The notes beneath the pieces were generated by a model. That model worked only from the letters and a program-made list of their open reading frames with translations, did not search any database and had not been told where the DNA came from. Shown here piece after piece: positions 1-8,028 of a stretch of DNA of 57,936 nt. The position numbers were made by a program, and so were the translations under genes. Position 1 is the stretch's first letter; the number at the start of each line of letters is the position of its first letter. The stretch is from Candidatus Poribacteria bacterium (GTDB lineage Bacteria > Poribacteria > WGA-4E > WGA-3G), in contig JAPOQK010000090.1 of NCBI GenBank assembly GCA_026710795.1, positions 1 to 57,936 on the forward strand, in the 5' to 3' direction.

Positions 1-113
1 GTACCAATAAAAATTACCCAATTAATAAGTTAATCTTCATTTAGATTATGTCCGAATAGACGCAAACTAACAGTTTGCGCTACAAAAAGAGACATTATAT
101 TAGAAATGGTATA
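1..113. repeat. MITE-like repeat, copy 1, probably truncated by the window start
   Basis: A perfect stem CGCAAACT (61-68), loop AAC, AGTTTGCG (72-79) is followed by CTAC and an A/T-rich arm with GAGACATTATAT and TAGAAATGGTATAA (about 88-113). The same core and arm recur at 15527-15586, and a degenerate version lies at 10474-10590. The matching left arm would fall at about 1-35 and is only weakly recognisable. No reading frame here is convincing. Confidence 0.6.
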
Positions 114-120
114 ATATTCA

Positions 121-437
121 GTCGGAGGTCGCTTTGCTCGCTCCGACCTACGAATCGTGTTGTTTTCCTCAGTTTAAAAAAGATACAGTTTTGTGCCTTT
201 TTTTACATGACTGTATCTTTACTGTGTTGTGGTCTGGTTGTTGTGTCTGACTGGGTTTATGGGTTGTTTTCACCGGTTTACTGTGTCTTAAAAAACTTGA
301 AAAACTGTATCTTTTGTTTTTGGCTATTTGTCGGAGGTTGCTTCTACAGAATGTAAGATGTCGTAGGTCGCTTCGCTCGCTCCGACCTACGAATTTGGCT
401 ATTTGTCGTAGGTCGCTTTGCTCGTTCCGACCTACGA
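121..437. repeat. Cluster of REP-like GTAGGTCG/CGACCTAC palindromes
   Basis: Three hairpin units lie here. GTCGGAG (121-127) pairs with CTCCGAC (141-147). TCGTAGGTCG (361-370) pairs with CGACCTACGA (383-392). TCGTAGGTCG (406-415) pairs with CGACCTACGA (428-437). The last two are near-identical and joined by a TTTGGCTATTTG linker that also occurs at about 319-330. A related unit ends the gene at 6584. The rest of 1-671 shows no gene; the short frames across it are made of these repeats. Confidence 0.75.
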
Positions 438-671
438 ATGCGGTTATGTTGGATTTGTATGTGGTTTTGTTTTTCATAGTGATAGTATTATAACACGTGT
501 TGTTGAGGGTTGGAAGGGGTTGTGGATTTTGGAACAATATATATCCAATATGTTTTATGTAGTTTTCAGTTATCTATACACATTCCACCCCTCTGGGGCT
601 GCTTTCCATATTCTATCATAGTTAGTTGACTATTGAAAATGGTTCAATATTCCGTTAGGTATAGAGAGAAT

Positions 672-3002
672 TTAAAAGCTATAATATATCATCAAATTAT
701 ACTGTATTTCCTGTTTTGAATATAATGCTTTGGCGATGTTGAATCTTAAGATGTCAATATCTGATGATACTTGTAAACCGATGCCAGCACTGGTTTTTGG
801 TTCAAAATTCCACCCAGAACGATATTCAGTCCACGCCTGTCCCATGTCAAAGAAGAGAACGGCATGGATGTTGTTAAGTATATTGAAATCAATAATCTTT
901 GGTAAACCTAAAAGTAATTCTACGTTCATTAGGTATCCTTCATCACCCAAAAATGTATTTTGTGGATATCCGTTGAGAGTTCCAATCCCTCCCAGTATAA
1001 ACTGCCGTTGTATTGGTAGAAGTGTTGGTCCTTCTTGATTATCAGTATATTCTCCCAATGCAGTACTTATCACGAATCTGCTACGGAACTGATTTCTTGC
1101 GAAAGGAAATGCATACCGAAAATGTGACTGTGTTCGAGTCCAATTGAAGTCTGATCCGAAGGAAGGGTTGCTATGTTCGATTATGAATGTATTGTGCCAA
1201 CCAAGATGTTTTTTTCTATTTGTTATGTCAGTCTTTAAGCTGATGCTGCGGAGTTTTGATGGGGTAATCGTTAGGTTGTCACGTAATTTGTTGTGAGACC
1301 GCATATTGAAAAAATGCCAATCTGTAGATTTATCCAGACTCTCATGTGTTTCCCATAGGAACGATAGTTTCATACTGCTTGACCACTTCGTAATCCAGTG
1401 GATAGCAACTTCAGATCCTTTTCGCAAATAGTAATCTTGATGTTCTGGAACTCCATACATACGAAAGAAGGTAGATCGTCCATCGTCATAACCTGTATGA
1501 AAATCTGTGTTTAATGTTGTAATTGCGTTTTGAAATTGTGCGGTAATTCCGACTTTCCAGTGTTCAGTTTCATTCCAGATATAATTGCCACCGAACTGAT
1601 AATAAGGTTGGTCGTTGCCAAATCCATAACCGAATTGTGCATATAGTTTGGAATTGTATTCAGTATTTGGCACCTCAGCAGTCCATCCATAAGCAAGCGG
1701 AGAGTAGTCAGTTTTTCGATTTGGACGTAAACCCGTTTCTACACGTGCTCCAAGTTCCCAACCTGTTACACGGTTTAGCCCTATTCTTGGCATTACTGAT
1801 GTATATGAGGTAATTTGTATTGGGTTCTCTTGGACAGTGATTTTGGCAATTCGTTGTTGACCGAACTTCTCAATTTCAAATTCTACAATATCAAATTCTG
1901 GTATAGTATCAGAGATATGTTCTGTTGCATTTTCAATATTCATAGGACCGTCTTCAAGTGTAGACTTAATTATATCAGGCTCAATTTGCTGTAAACCGTT
2001 GACTTGGATAACATCTATTGGATCTGAATCACTTGTTTGATATTGTTTTGAGAGTATAAATTGACCTTCTACTTTTTCAGGAATTTCCTTTAATGTCATT
2101 TTAATTAATTGTTCATCAGTATTAACTGTTACTTTCTCGATGTATGCTGATACATAAGAATCTAACAATTTATCCAAAATCACGTTGAAGTCTTCTGGAT
2201 CTTCTGGATCTTCTGGATGTTGTATGTTCTCGTAAAGAATATCTCTAATATCGTCAAGTCTTTCTTTGTGTGATGATTTCCGACTTGTTGTATGTGAGTT
2301 AATTTCAATGACCTTTATTGGAAGTGCATTGTATGTCCAATCTACATTAAGTGTTTCTACTATAGTCTCAGATATCCTTGAAGTGGACTTTGGAGTATCC
2401 TCAAGTATCCGAAGTATAGTTGGAGACTTTTTATCAATGAGGGTAATTTCTTTTTCCTCAAATGTAGGTTCTGATTGGATAGTAGACTGGTCTATTGGTT
2501 CACCGAGTGAATTTAATTCAGGCATCCATATACCGAGAAGATTTATGTTTGCTAATAGTTTACCTATCTGGTGCTGGGATATGTTACCTATGACGTTTAA
2601 CTGATGGATTACGAATCTACTATTGACAATGACGAAGATACCTTCAGCCGAATCGCTTTCTGGATTAGAATTTGTTAATATGTAAATATATTTATTATCA
2701 TCCTCTACATAACTAATCCAACCCTTTTGTTTTATGATTTTACTGTAATATTCAACTAATTTTTCATATAGACCGTCCTCTTTATCGTAAGTATGGATAA
2801 ATAGGTTTTCGATTCCAGAAAATGTTTCATCAGTTGAAATATGTTTTATCAGTTCGCGGTTTAGGTCGAACTTGAACATTGGAGGTGGAACATCAGGACA
2901 ATCGAATGGTATATAACCATCCTGTGTTTGGGCATTTGTGTGTGCCAAACCAGTTAGTAGTGTGAAGGATATGAGAATGGGAATGAAGATGTAATGTTTC
3001 AT
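672..3002 (-). CDS. Omp85/BamA-TamA-like outer-membrane beta-barrel protein
   Basis: A 776-residue exported protein of the Omp85 (surface antigen D15) superfamily, expected in the outer membrane. I chose the ATG at 3002 because it begins a clear signal peptide (MKHYIFIPILISFTLLTG, cleavage near ANAQ/T); an ATG 17 codons upstream would put a polar stretch before it. The N-terminal half contains POTRA-like segments, for example DVIQVNGLQQIEPDIIKSTL. The last ~350 residues alternate as expected for a 16-stranded barrel, include a GGIGTLNGYPQNTF segment near the usual conserved loop motif, and end in aromatic Phe, as barrel proteins often do. Residues near 290 contain a short PED repeat. It stands alone on the minus strand with no bam or tam partner nearby, so its cargo is unknown. 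Family assignment is good; exact role is not. Confidence 0.8.
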   Translation of the reverse strand: MKHYIFIPILISFTLLTGLAHTNAQTQDGYIPFDCPDVPPPMFKFDLNRELIKHISTDETFSGIENLFIHTYDKEDGLYEKLVEYYSKIIKQKGWISYVEDDNKYIYILTNSNPESDSAEGIFVIVNSRFVIHQLNVIGNISQHQIGKLLANINLLGIWMPELNSLGEPIDQSTIQSEPTFEEKEITLIDKKSPTILRILEDTPKSTSRISETIVETLNVDWTYNALPIKVIEINSHTTSRKSSHKERLDDIRDILYENIQHPEDPEDPEDFNVILDKLLDSYVSAYIEKVTVNTDEQLIKMTLKEIPEKVEGQFILSKQYQTSDSDPIDVIQVNGLQQIEPDIIKSTLEDGPMNIENATEHISDTIPEFDIVEFEIEKFGQQRIAKITVQENPIQITSYTSVMPRIGLNRVTGWELGARVETGLRPNRKTDYSPLAYGWTAEVPNTEYNSKLYAQFGYGFGNDQPYYQFGGNYIWNETEHWKVGITAQFQNAITTLNTDFHTGYDDGRSTFFRMYGVPEHQDYYLRKGSEVAIHWITKWSSSMKLSFLWETHESLDKSTDWHFFNMRSHNKLRDNLTITPSKLRSISLKTDITNRKKHLGWHNTFIIEHSNPSFGSDFNWTRTQSHFRYAFPFARNQFRSRFVISTALGEYTDNQEGPTLLPIQRQFILGGIGTLNGYPQNTFLGDEGYLMNVELLLGLPKIIDFNILNNIHAVLFFDMGQAWTEYRSGWNFEPKTSAGIGLQVSSDIDILRFNIAKALYSKQEIQYNLMIYYSF

Positions 3003-3205
3003 TGTTAGGACAATTAGAGAAACGTAATCGGAATAGATTGGGTTTACATACAAGTCAAATCAACTGGTATATGTCTTGAATGGGTTTGATGTTTCAGCTG
3101 CGATATGAATACAGATGTTTGATTTAGGTATCTACTATTGTAACAGATAATGGGTTGAGTTGTCAAATTATGGGTTGCGGTGTAATGCATATAGGTTATG
3201 ATATA

Positions 3206-3259
3206 TTTGTTGTCAGAATCGCAGAATGCACAGAGAACACAGAGGACACTGAAGGAAAA
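3206..3259. repeat. CACAGAG-type interspersed repeat, copy 1
   Basis: The segment reads TTGTTGTCAGAATC followed by GCACAGAGAACACAGAGG and ends in CTGAAGG. It aligns over about 54 bases with 10367-10420 in the same orientation, though the two genes beside them are unrelated. It is an intergenic repeat of unknown nature. Confidence 0.6.
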
Positions 3260-3319
3260 GGGTGACGCTTAGGATAAGTGATTTTATCAGAATTGTGGAA
3301 AGCACCTAATCAATGGTAT

Positions 3320-3736
3320 GAATGCCTTTTGGCATTCCCTGAGTCGCTCCTACAGAATGTAAGATGTCGGACTTCGCTGCTCTTTTCATAGTAAACCTTC
3401 CTTTTCAAGTCAAAGTGAGTGTAGATGTATTCATAATGAAATAGTATAACACAACCTATAAGAATGCATAAGTCCTGATGTGTTAATAAGTTAGACAACT
3501 GAAATCGGATTCATGTTGAATGTTTATTTTTATTTATTATATCTCAGGACTTACGCACAAACGGTAGGTGTCGAATGCTATAAGGTGTGTAAAGTTTTTG
3601 GCATGAAATAGGGGCACAAACTAACAGTTTGTGCTACAGAGTGTGGTTTAGAAATTACACTTACCGGGTTGGGTGATGGCACGCGGTGCGTGCCTACTAC
3701 TTTTAACCAAATATATGACTATGCTTGGAATCTATA
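3320..3736. repeat. Gene-free spacer with three different palindromic elements
   Basis: GAATGCC (3320-3326), TTTT, GGCATTC (3331-3337) is a hairpin of the type clustered at 6340-6489. GCATAAGTCCTGA (3466-3478) and TCAGGACTTACGC (3544-3556) form inverted ends of a roughly 91-bp element that could be a MITE remnant. CACAAACT (3615-3622), AAC, AGTTTGTG (3626-3633) is the palindromic core also seen at 61-79 and 15527-15545. I see no credible gene between 3003 and 3736. Confidence 0.6.
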
Positions 3737-6067
3737 TTAATCAGTCTTGTTTTCGATATTGGGGTTTAATTCCTTTGCTTTGATAATGTCTGCTGTTGAT
3801 TCATCATGCATTCCAATATTTTGGTATGCTATACCTCTGCCGTAGTATGCGCTTGCATATTTAGGTTTTAATCGAATTACTTCGTTGTAATCCTTGATTG
3901 CATTATCGTAATTTCCTTGGGCAGCTTGTGCATCGCCACGTCTAAGGTAGACAGTGGTATCCAGTTTTTTTGGATTAATACGGATGTATTCATCACAGTC
4001 TGCTACGGATGCTTGAAAATGTTCATTGGCATTTGCTATGTTATGTTGATCCAATTCTATTTGTCCTAATAGATAGTGTATTAATGCTCTATTCTCAAGG
4101 GATAAGGAGTATTTTGGGTGTAATCGGATTGCTTCATTATAGTCTTCTATAGCACTTTGATAGTGCTTTTTGACATCGGTCATATTACCTTGTTCCTTTT
4201 GAGTATTTCCAAGGTAATACTTTGCAAATGCACGATTGTTGAAAGAGGTATGATGTTTCGGTTTAAGTTTGATCCCTTCTGTATAATCATCAATAGCTTG
4301 TTGGTATAGATTTATTGCACTATTAACATCACCTTTATCTATTTTAATTTTGCCGAAATACCGTTTTACAAGACCTCGTTGGAAATAACCGTTAAAGTGT
4401 TTGGCATTCAGTTCTGTGACTTTATCAAAGTCAATAATTGCATCTTGATATTGTTTCAGATACCGGTTAGTAAGAGCTCGATAATAATGAGATTCAACGC
4501 ACTTAGGACCTGTAGCAACTGCAGCATTATAATCTTCAATTGCATCTCTATAAAATGCGCGTGAACTTGCTTTGTTACCGAGATCAGCATTTATACTACC
4601 AAGTCTGTGCTTCGCGTGTGCGCGAGTTTTGTATGCATAATGATCTTTAGTTTTTGTTCCTAAAACAACATTTAAGTCTTCAATTGTTTCCTTGTAATAC
4701 TTGCGGGAACCCGCTTTATCACCGCTATTTGCTGTAGACAAGCCGATTTGGTATTTTGCATAAGCACGACTGACATAAGCATTCATATCATTTGGATTTG
4801 ATTCAAGGACAGTTTCTATATCTTCAATTGCCCCTTCATAATCACCAAGCTTATATTTTGCATTACTACGACTTGCACGGACATTGAAAAGGGAACTCAA
4901 TTCCGAAGCATCGTTAATTAATTTATCAAAATCCTCAATTGCACCAGCATAGTCTTCTTGTTCATATCTGACATTTGCACGCGATAGATAGATTTCCATT
5001 GCATCTGGGTTGATTTGTATGGCTTTATCATAATCGTTCTCTGCTTCCTTATTATCATCTATATGTGTTCTTGCTGTTGCTCTTAAGATATAAGCCTGAA
5101 GCATTTTTGGATTATGTTTTAGAATATGGTTGCAATCTGCGATTGTTTCTTCGTATTTATTCAAGAATAAGTTTGCAGCTCCTTTGTTGATATATGCTTC
5201 AATAAGATTAGGATTGAGTCTGATTGCAGTATTACAATCGTTAATTGCCTGTTCTGGTTCATCTAACGATATATGTATAATGGATCTATTGATGTATACA
5301 TCATACATATCGGGATTTAATTCAATTGCTTCGTCAAAACATCTTTGTGCTTCCGTATGTTTGCCTTGAGCCAATTTTTGCTGACCTTGAACACCTTGCG
5401 TATAGGCTTGTATTTGTGGTTGTTCTTGCCATTCTTCTAACGGAACCATATTTTCAATGTTTTTAAGTAAGTCTGATAAGATGTTTGCAGGAATCGCAAA
5501 ACCTTGTGATATAGTTGAAGCACCCATAAAAAACAGTACATTTGCAAAGACTGCAACTGCGATTCCTATTACTTCTCCTGAACTATTGAGCAACGGACTT
5601 CCACTATGTCCGCGTTTAAATGATTCTTTTGTTTTGAATTTTCGGATAGAATCTCTGATGTCTTGAATTTTGACATTTGTAATATCGTTTTTTTCTTTAC
5701 CTGAGTATCCGACAGCAGTAACAACCTCGTCAATCTGGACAGTGTCGCTGTCAGCAATGGGAAGTGGTTTTCCCCTACCGCCTATCTTTAGTATAACAAG
5801 GTCATTTTCAATATCGGTTGCCACCACACCCTCAACGGGGAATTCAGCGTTTCTACTGGGTAGTATTGCAATAATTGATGATGCCCCTGCAACACAATGG
5901 AGATTTGTCACAACCAAGTCGCGTTTAACAAAGAATCCAGTGCCGTGATATTTATTATCTTTTTCTGATGATTTCTTATCTGGGTTGTGCCATGATACTT
6001 GGACGACAGAGTCTTTTAAGGCTTTTTCACCAATCTTTTGTAGAATTTGATCTGTATTTGAGTTCAT
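3737..6067 (-). CDS. Trypsin-like serine protease (S1C/HtrA type) fused to a long TPR array
   Basis: A 776-residue two-part protein. Residues ~20-210 form a chymotrypsin-fold protease with the full catalytic triad: His57 in TNLHCVAG, Asp89 in ENDLVILKI and Ser155 in RGHSGSP. The region from about residue 220 to the end is a run of roughly 14 tetratricopeptide repeats (for example AIKDYNEVIRLKPKYASAYYGRG), a protein-binding solenoid. No PDZ domain follows the protease, unlike DegP/DegS. There is no N-terminal signal peptide, so it may be cytoplasmic or exported by another route. A hydrophobic stretch near residue 175 belongs to the protease core. The ATG at 6067 has AGGA 8 nt upstream. It is monocistronic and flanked by repeat-rich spacers. 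The TPR part probably selects partners, but the substrate cannot be told from sequence. Confidence 0.88.
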   Translation of the reverse strand: MNSNTDQILQKIGEKALKDSVVQVSWHNPDKKSSEKDNKYHGTGFFVKRDLVVTNLHCVAGASSIIAILPSRNAEFPVEGVVATDIENDLVILKIGGRGKPLPIADSDTVQIDEVVTAVGYSGKEKNDITNVKIQDIRDSIRKFKTKESFKRGHSGSPLLNSSGEVIGIAVAVFANVLFFMGASTISQGFAIPANILSDLLKNIENMVPLEEWQEQPQIQAYTQGVQGQQKLAQGKHTEAQRCFDEAIELNPDMYDVYINRSIIHISLDEPEQAINDCNTAIRLNPNLIEAYINKGAANLFLNKYEETIADCNHILKHNPKMLQAYILRATARTHIDDNKEAENDYDKAIQINPDAMEIYLSRANVRYEQEDYAGAIEDFDKLINDASELSSLFNVRASRSNAKYKLGDYEGAIEDIETVLESNPNDMNAYVSRAYAKYQIGLSTANSGDKAGSRKYYKETIEDLNVVLGTKTKDHYAYKTRAHAKHRLGSINADLGNKASSRAFYRDAIEDYNAAVATGPKCVESHYYRALTNRYLKQYQDAIIDFDKVTELNAKHFNGYFQRGLVKRYFGKIKIDKGDVNSAINLYQQAIDDYTEGIKLKPKHHTSFNNRAFAKYYLGNTQKEQGNMTDVKKHYQSAIEDYNEAIRLHPKYSLSLENRALIHYLLGQIELDQHNIANANEHFQASVADCDEYIRINPKKLDTTVYLRRGDAQAAQGNYDNAIKDYNEVIRLKPKYASAYYGRGIAYQNIGMHDESTADIIKAKELNPNIENKTD

Positions 6068-6300
6068 TTTGTATTTCCTGGCTTTTGGTTGTTATGCGTA
6101 TATCTATATTTTCGTAGGTTATTGGTGTATAGATTACGGGAATTTGGGTAAGGTGGTATGTTGCTATAACTATTGACTAATCTTAGTTTATCATGAAATA
6201 GGATTATTTTCAAGGAAGGATTTTATTTGGCAGGGATATTTAGTTTTCGGTTTTTCGCACAGATTTTGTTACATCTGTGAATAATGGTGTTTGTTTATTG

Positions 6301-6510
6301 TCTGAACCAGGATTTGCCAAATCAAGAAATCAACGGTATGAACGCCTGTAGGCGTTCCCCCAAATCAACGCCAAATGCGCCAAATCAACGGTATGAATGC
6401 CATTAAGGCATTCCCCGTATGGCATTTGTCCAAATCAACGCCGAATACGCGCATGGTATTCGGCGGGTATGAATGCCATTTAGGCATTCCCCGGGATTAC
6501 AAGATTTTCA
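6301..6510. repeat. Cluster of GAATGCC/GGCATTC palindromes with compensatory changes
   Basis: Three hairpins share the flank AACGGTATGAA...TTCCCC or close variants: GAACGCC/GGCGTTC (6340-6357), GAATGCC/GGCATTC (6395-6413) and GAATGCC/GGCATTC (6471-6489). A perfect 10-bp stem CGCCGAATAC (6439-6448)/GTATTCGGCG (6456-6465) lies among them. The first unit swaps a T-A pair for C-G, keeping the stem. The block starts with GTCTGAACCAGGATT and ends with GGATTACAAGATTTTCAGG, a wording common to intergenic repeats in other bacteria. The rest of 6068-6583 shows no gene. Confidence 0.75.
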
Positions 6511-6556
6511 GGATAAGAAATCGCGACCAAGAGGTCGCTCCTACAGAATGTAAGAT

Positions 6557-6583
6557 GTCGGAGGTCGCTTTGCTCGCTCCGAC
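6557..6583. repeat. REP-like palindrome abutting the stop of the lectin gene
   Basis: GTCGGAG (6557-6563) pairs with CTCCGAC (6577-6583), the same unit as at 121-147. It ends next to the minus-strand stop codon of the following gene (6584), so it forms the start of that gene's 3' untranslated region. There is no U-tract, so an intrinsic terminator is unlikely. Confidence 0.6.
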
Positions 6584-8017
6584 CTACGGACTGTCTTTTT
6601 CAATGACAGCCAAACGTATGTAACCTTGCTCAGAGTGTCTCTTTTCGAGTGTCTTCCATTTCATATATCCCGTCTCCTCATCTCGTATCATGACTACATA
6701 TACTGGATCCCCTCGTAGTGCTTTGTCATCTATCCATCCAAATAATTTGAAAATTGCTGAAGGAGGTCGATGTCTATCATCTTTTTTCCAGTTCTTGTAT
6801 TTGACTTTTTCACCAGTATCCCATCGCCAATCGTCTGTTTCTCTAAGACCAGTTAATCCAATCCAGTATTCGCTTGTTCCAAATACAGATTCAAGCCATA
6901 TCTGTTCTTTCTCACTCGTAATTGATACCAGATGTGCATTCTCTTTATTTGCTTGGATTTGTGCTTCATCTCTTGTTGTACACAAAATACGTTTATATAC
7001 ATGACCATTTTCTGGATTCAGAATCCATACACCACTTAAATCTGGTCCAGGGATTGTAGAACTATGTAGCGAATAAGCAGTATCCAAAGGTAGTTCCGTG
7101 AGTTCATCAGGATTACCGTCAAGCGTTAATTCTATAACTTCATGTGGTGTATTACCATTAAGAAAAAATGGTTCTGAGGTTGCAGATAATCCGCGATATT
7201 TTGTTGCATAAGCGTATATACCTGCGAAGAAGACACTATGTGTAAATATCCCATTCTCATCTGTCTTTACTGCCACAGGAATTCGGTAAGGAAAGTCATT
7301 TGCATAGTAAAAGTTTTGATGTCCGAATATGATTGAAAGAGATGTATCTGAGACAGGTTTACCGTTTTTGAATAATATTCTACCACGAATGCTAAGCGGG
7401 TTTTGCATACTTACCTTTAGTTCTACATTTTCAATTTTCTTACCCGGATCTATAGTAAAGGTTACAGCTCCTATTGGTGGAAAGTATTTATACTGATGTG
7501 GTAGAAAAGTGATCTCATTTAGTTTTAGTGAGTGTATTATTGGTAGTGGTGTGTGTTTTTTACTTCCATGTTCATATCGTGTTGAATCTTTATCCAGCGG
7601 TTCATTTGGTAAGACCATCAATTGGACCAATTTGGATGAAATGTTAAAAAATGAAAACTTCCCATTTGAATCAGTTATAGATTCTAAGTATGGAGGAGGA
7701 TCATTTTTTTCCTGTTTGTCGGGGAGCTTACCTTTATTATAGTAATGTGGTATATCTGAAAGGAACGGGTAAAGTTTGCTGTCATATATTGGTTGGAGTG
7801 TGTTTAGTCTTTTGAATAACTCTGGGTTTTTATTAAATTCCATGTAAAGTAGTAGGACAGTGGTATCGGAAATTGGTTCACCTTTTGGGGTAGTAATATG
7901 ACCAGACAATGTTGTGTTTTGATCTTCGGCTATACCTTGGTTTATGGAAAAGAAACCTATTGTGAACATAAGTAGTAAGCATAATATAATGTGTTTGGTA
8001 AAAGTTTGTTTATACAT
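6584..8017 (-). CDS. Secreted protein with carboxypeptidase-regulatory-like and C-type-lectin-like domains
   Basis: A 477-residue exported protein. Residues 1-30 are a signal peptide (hydrophobic IILCLLLMFTIGFFSI, then NQGIAED). Residues ~35-90 (TTLSGHITTPKGEPISDTTV) and ~205-290 (LSIRGRILFKNGKPVSDTSL) look like carboxypeptidase-regulatory beta-sandwich domains. Residues ~335-477 look like a C-type lectin fold: VYKRILCTTRDEAQ, then SEYWIGLTGL, WRWDTGEKVKYKNW and a C-terminal strand. The usual vertebrate calcium-binding motifs (EPN, QPD) are not evident. The ATG at 8017 follows the stop of the upstream sigma-lectin gene by 11 nt with AAAGGA between them, so the two are co-transcribed. Its exported half matches the exported half of that neighbour, so it may bind the same ligand or act as its partner. 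The ligand is unknown. Confidence 0.8.
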   Translation of the reverse strand: MYKQTFTKHIILCLLLMFTIGFFSINQGIAEDQNTTLSGHITTPKGEPISDTTVLLLYMEFNKNPELFKRLNTLQPIYDSKLYPFLSDIPHYYNKGKLPDKQEKNDPPPYLESITDSNGKFSFFNISSKLVQLMVLPNEPLDKDSTRYEHGSKKHTPLPIIHSLKLNEITFLPHQYKYFPPIGAVTFTIDPGKKIENVELKVSMQNPLSIRGRILFKNGKPVSDTSLSIIFGHQNFYYANDFPYRIPVAVKTDENGIFTHSVFFAGIYAYATKYRGLSATSEPFFLNGNTPHEVIELTLDGNPDELTELPLDTAYSLHSSTIPGPDLSGVWILNPENGHVYKRILCTTRDEAQIQANKENAHLVSITSEKEQIWLESVFGTSEYWIGLTGLRETDDWRWDTGEKVKYKNWKKDDRHRPPSAIFKLFGWIDDKALRGDPVYVVMIRDEETGYMKWKTLEKRHSEQGYIRLAVIEKDSP

Positions 8018-8028
8018 ATTTTATTCCT

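Noticed and set aside
121..437. Possible CRISPR array in the left spacer
   Set aside because: The repeats are hairpins of differing spacing with no uniform spacers, and no cas genes are present.
169..537. A 122-codon minus-strand frame across the left spacer
   Set aside because: It is made of the palindromic repeats (VGRNEQSDLR and VGRSERSDLR are the repeat translated twice) and has no domain or good start site.
75..621. Plus-strand frames of 93 and 67 codons in the same spacer
   Set aside because: Low-complexity, repeat-derived sequence with no ribosome-binding site or recognisable domain.
3310..3498. A 62-codon minus-strand frame
   Set aside because: It covers repeat units (RHLTFCRSDSGNAKRHS comes from them) and resembles no protein.
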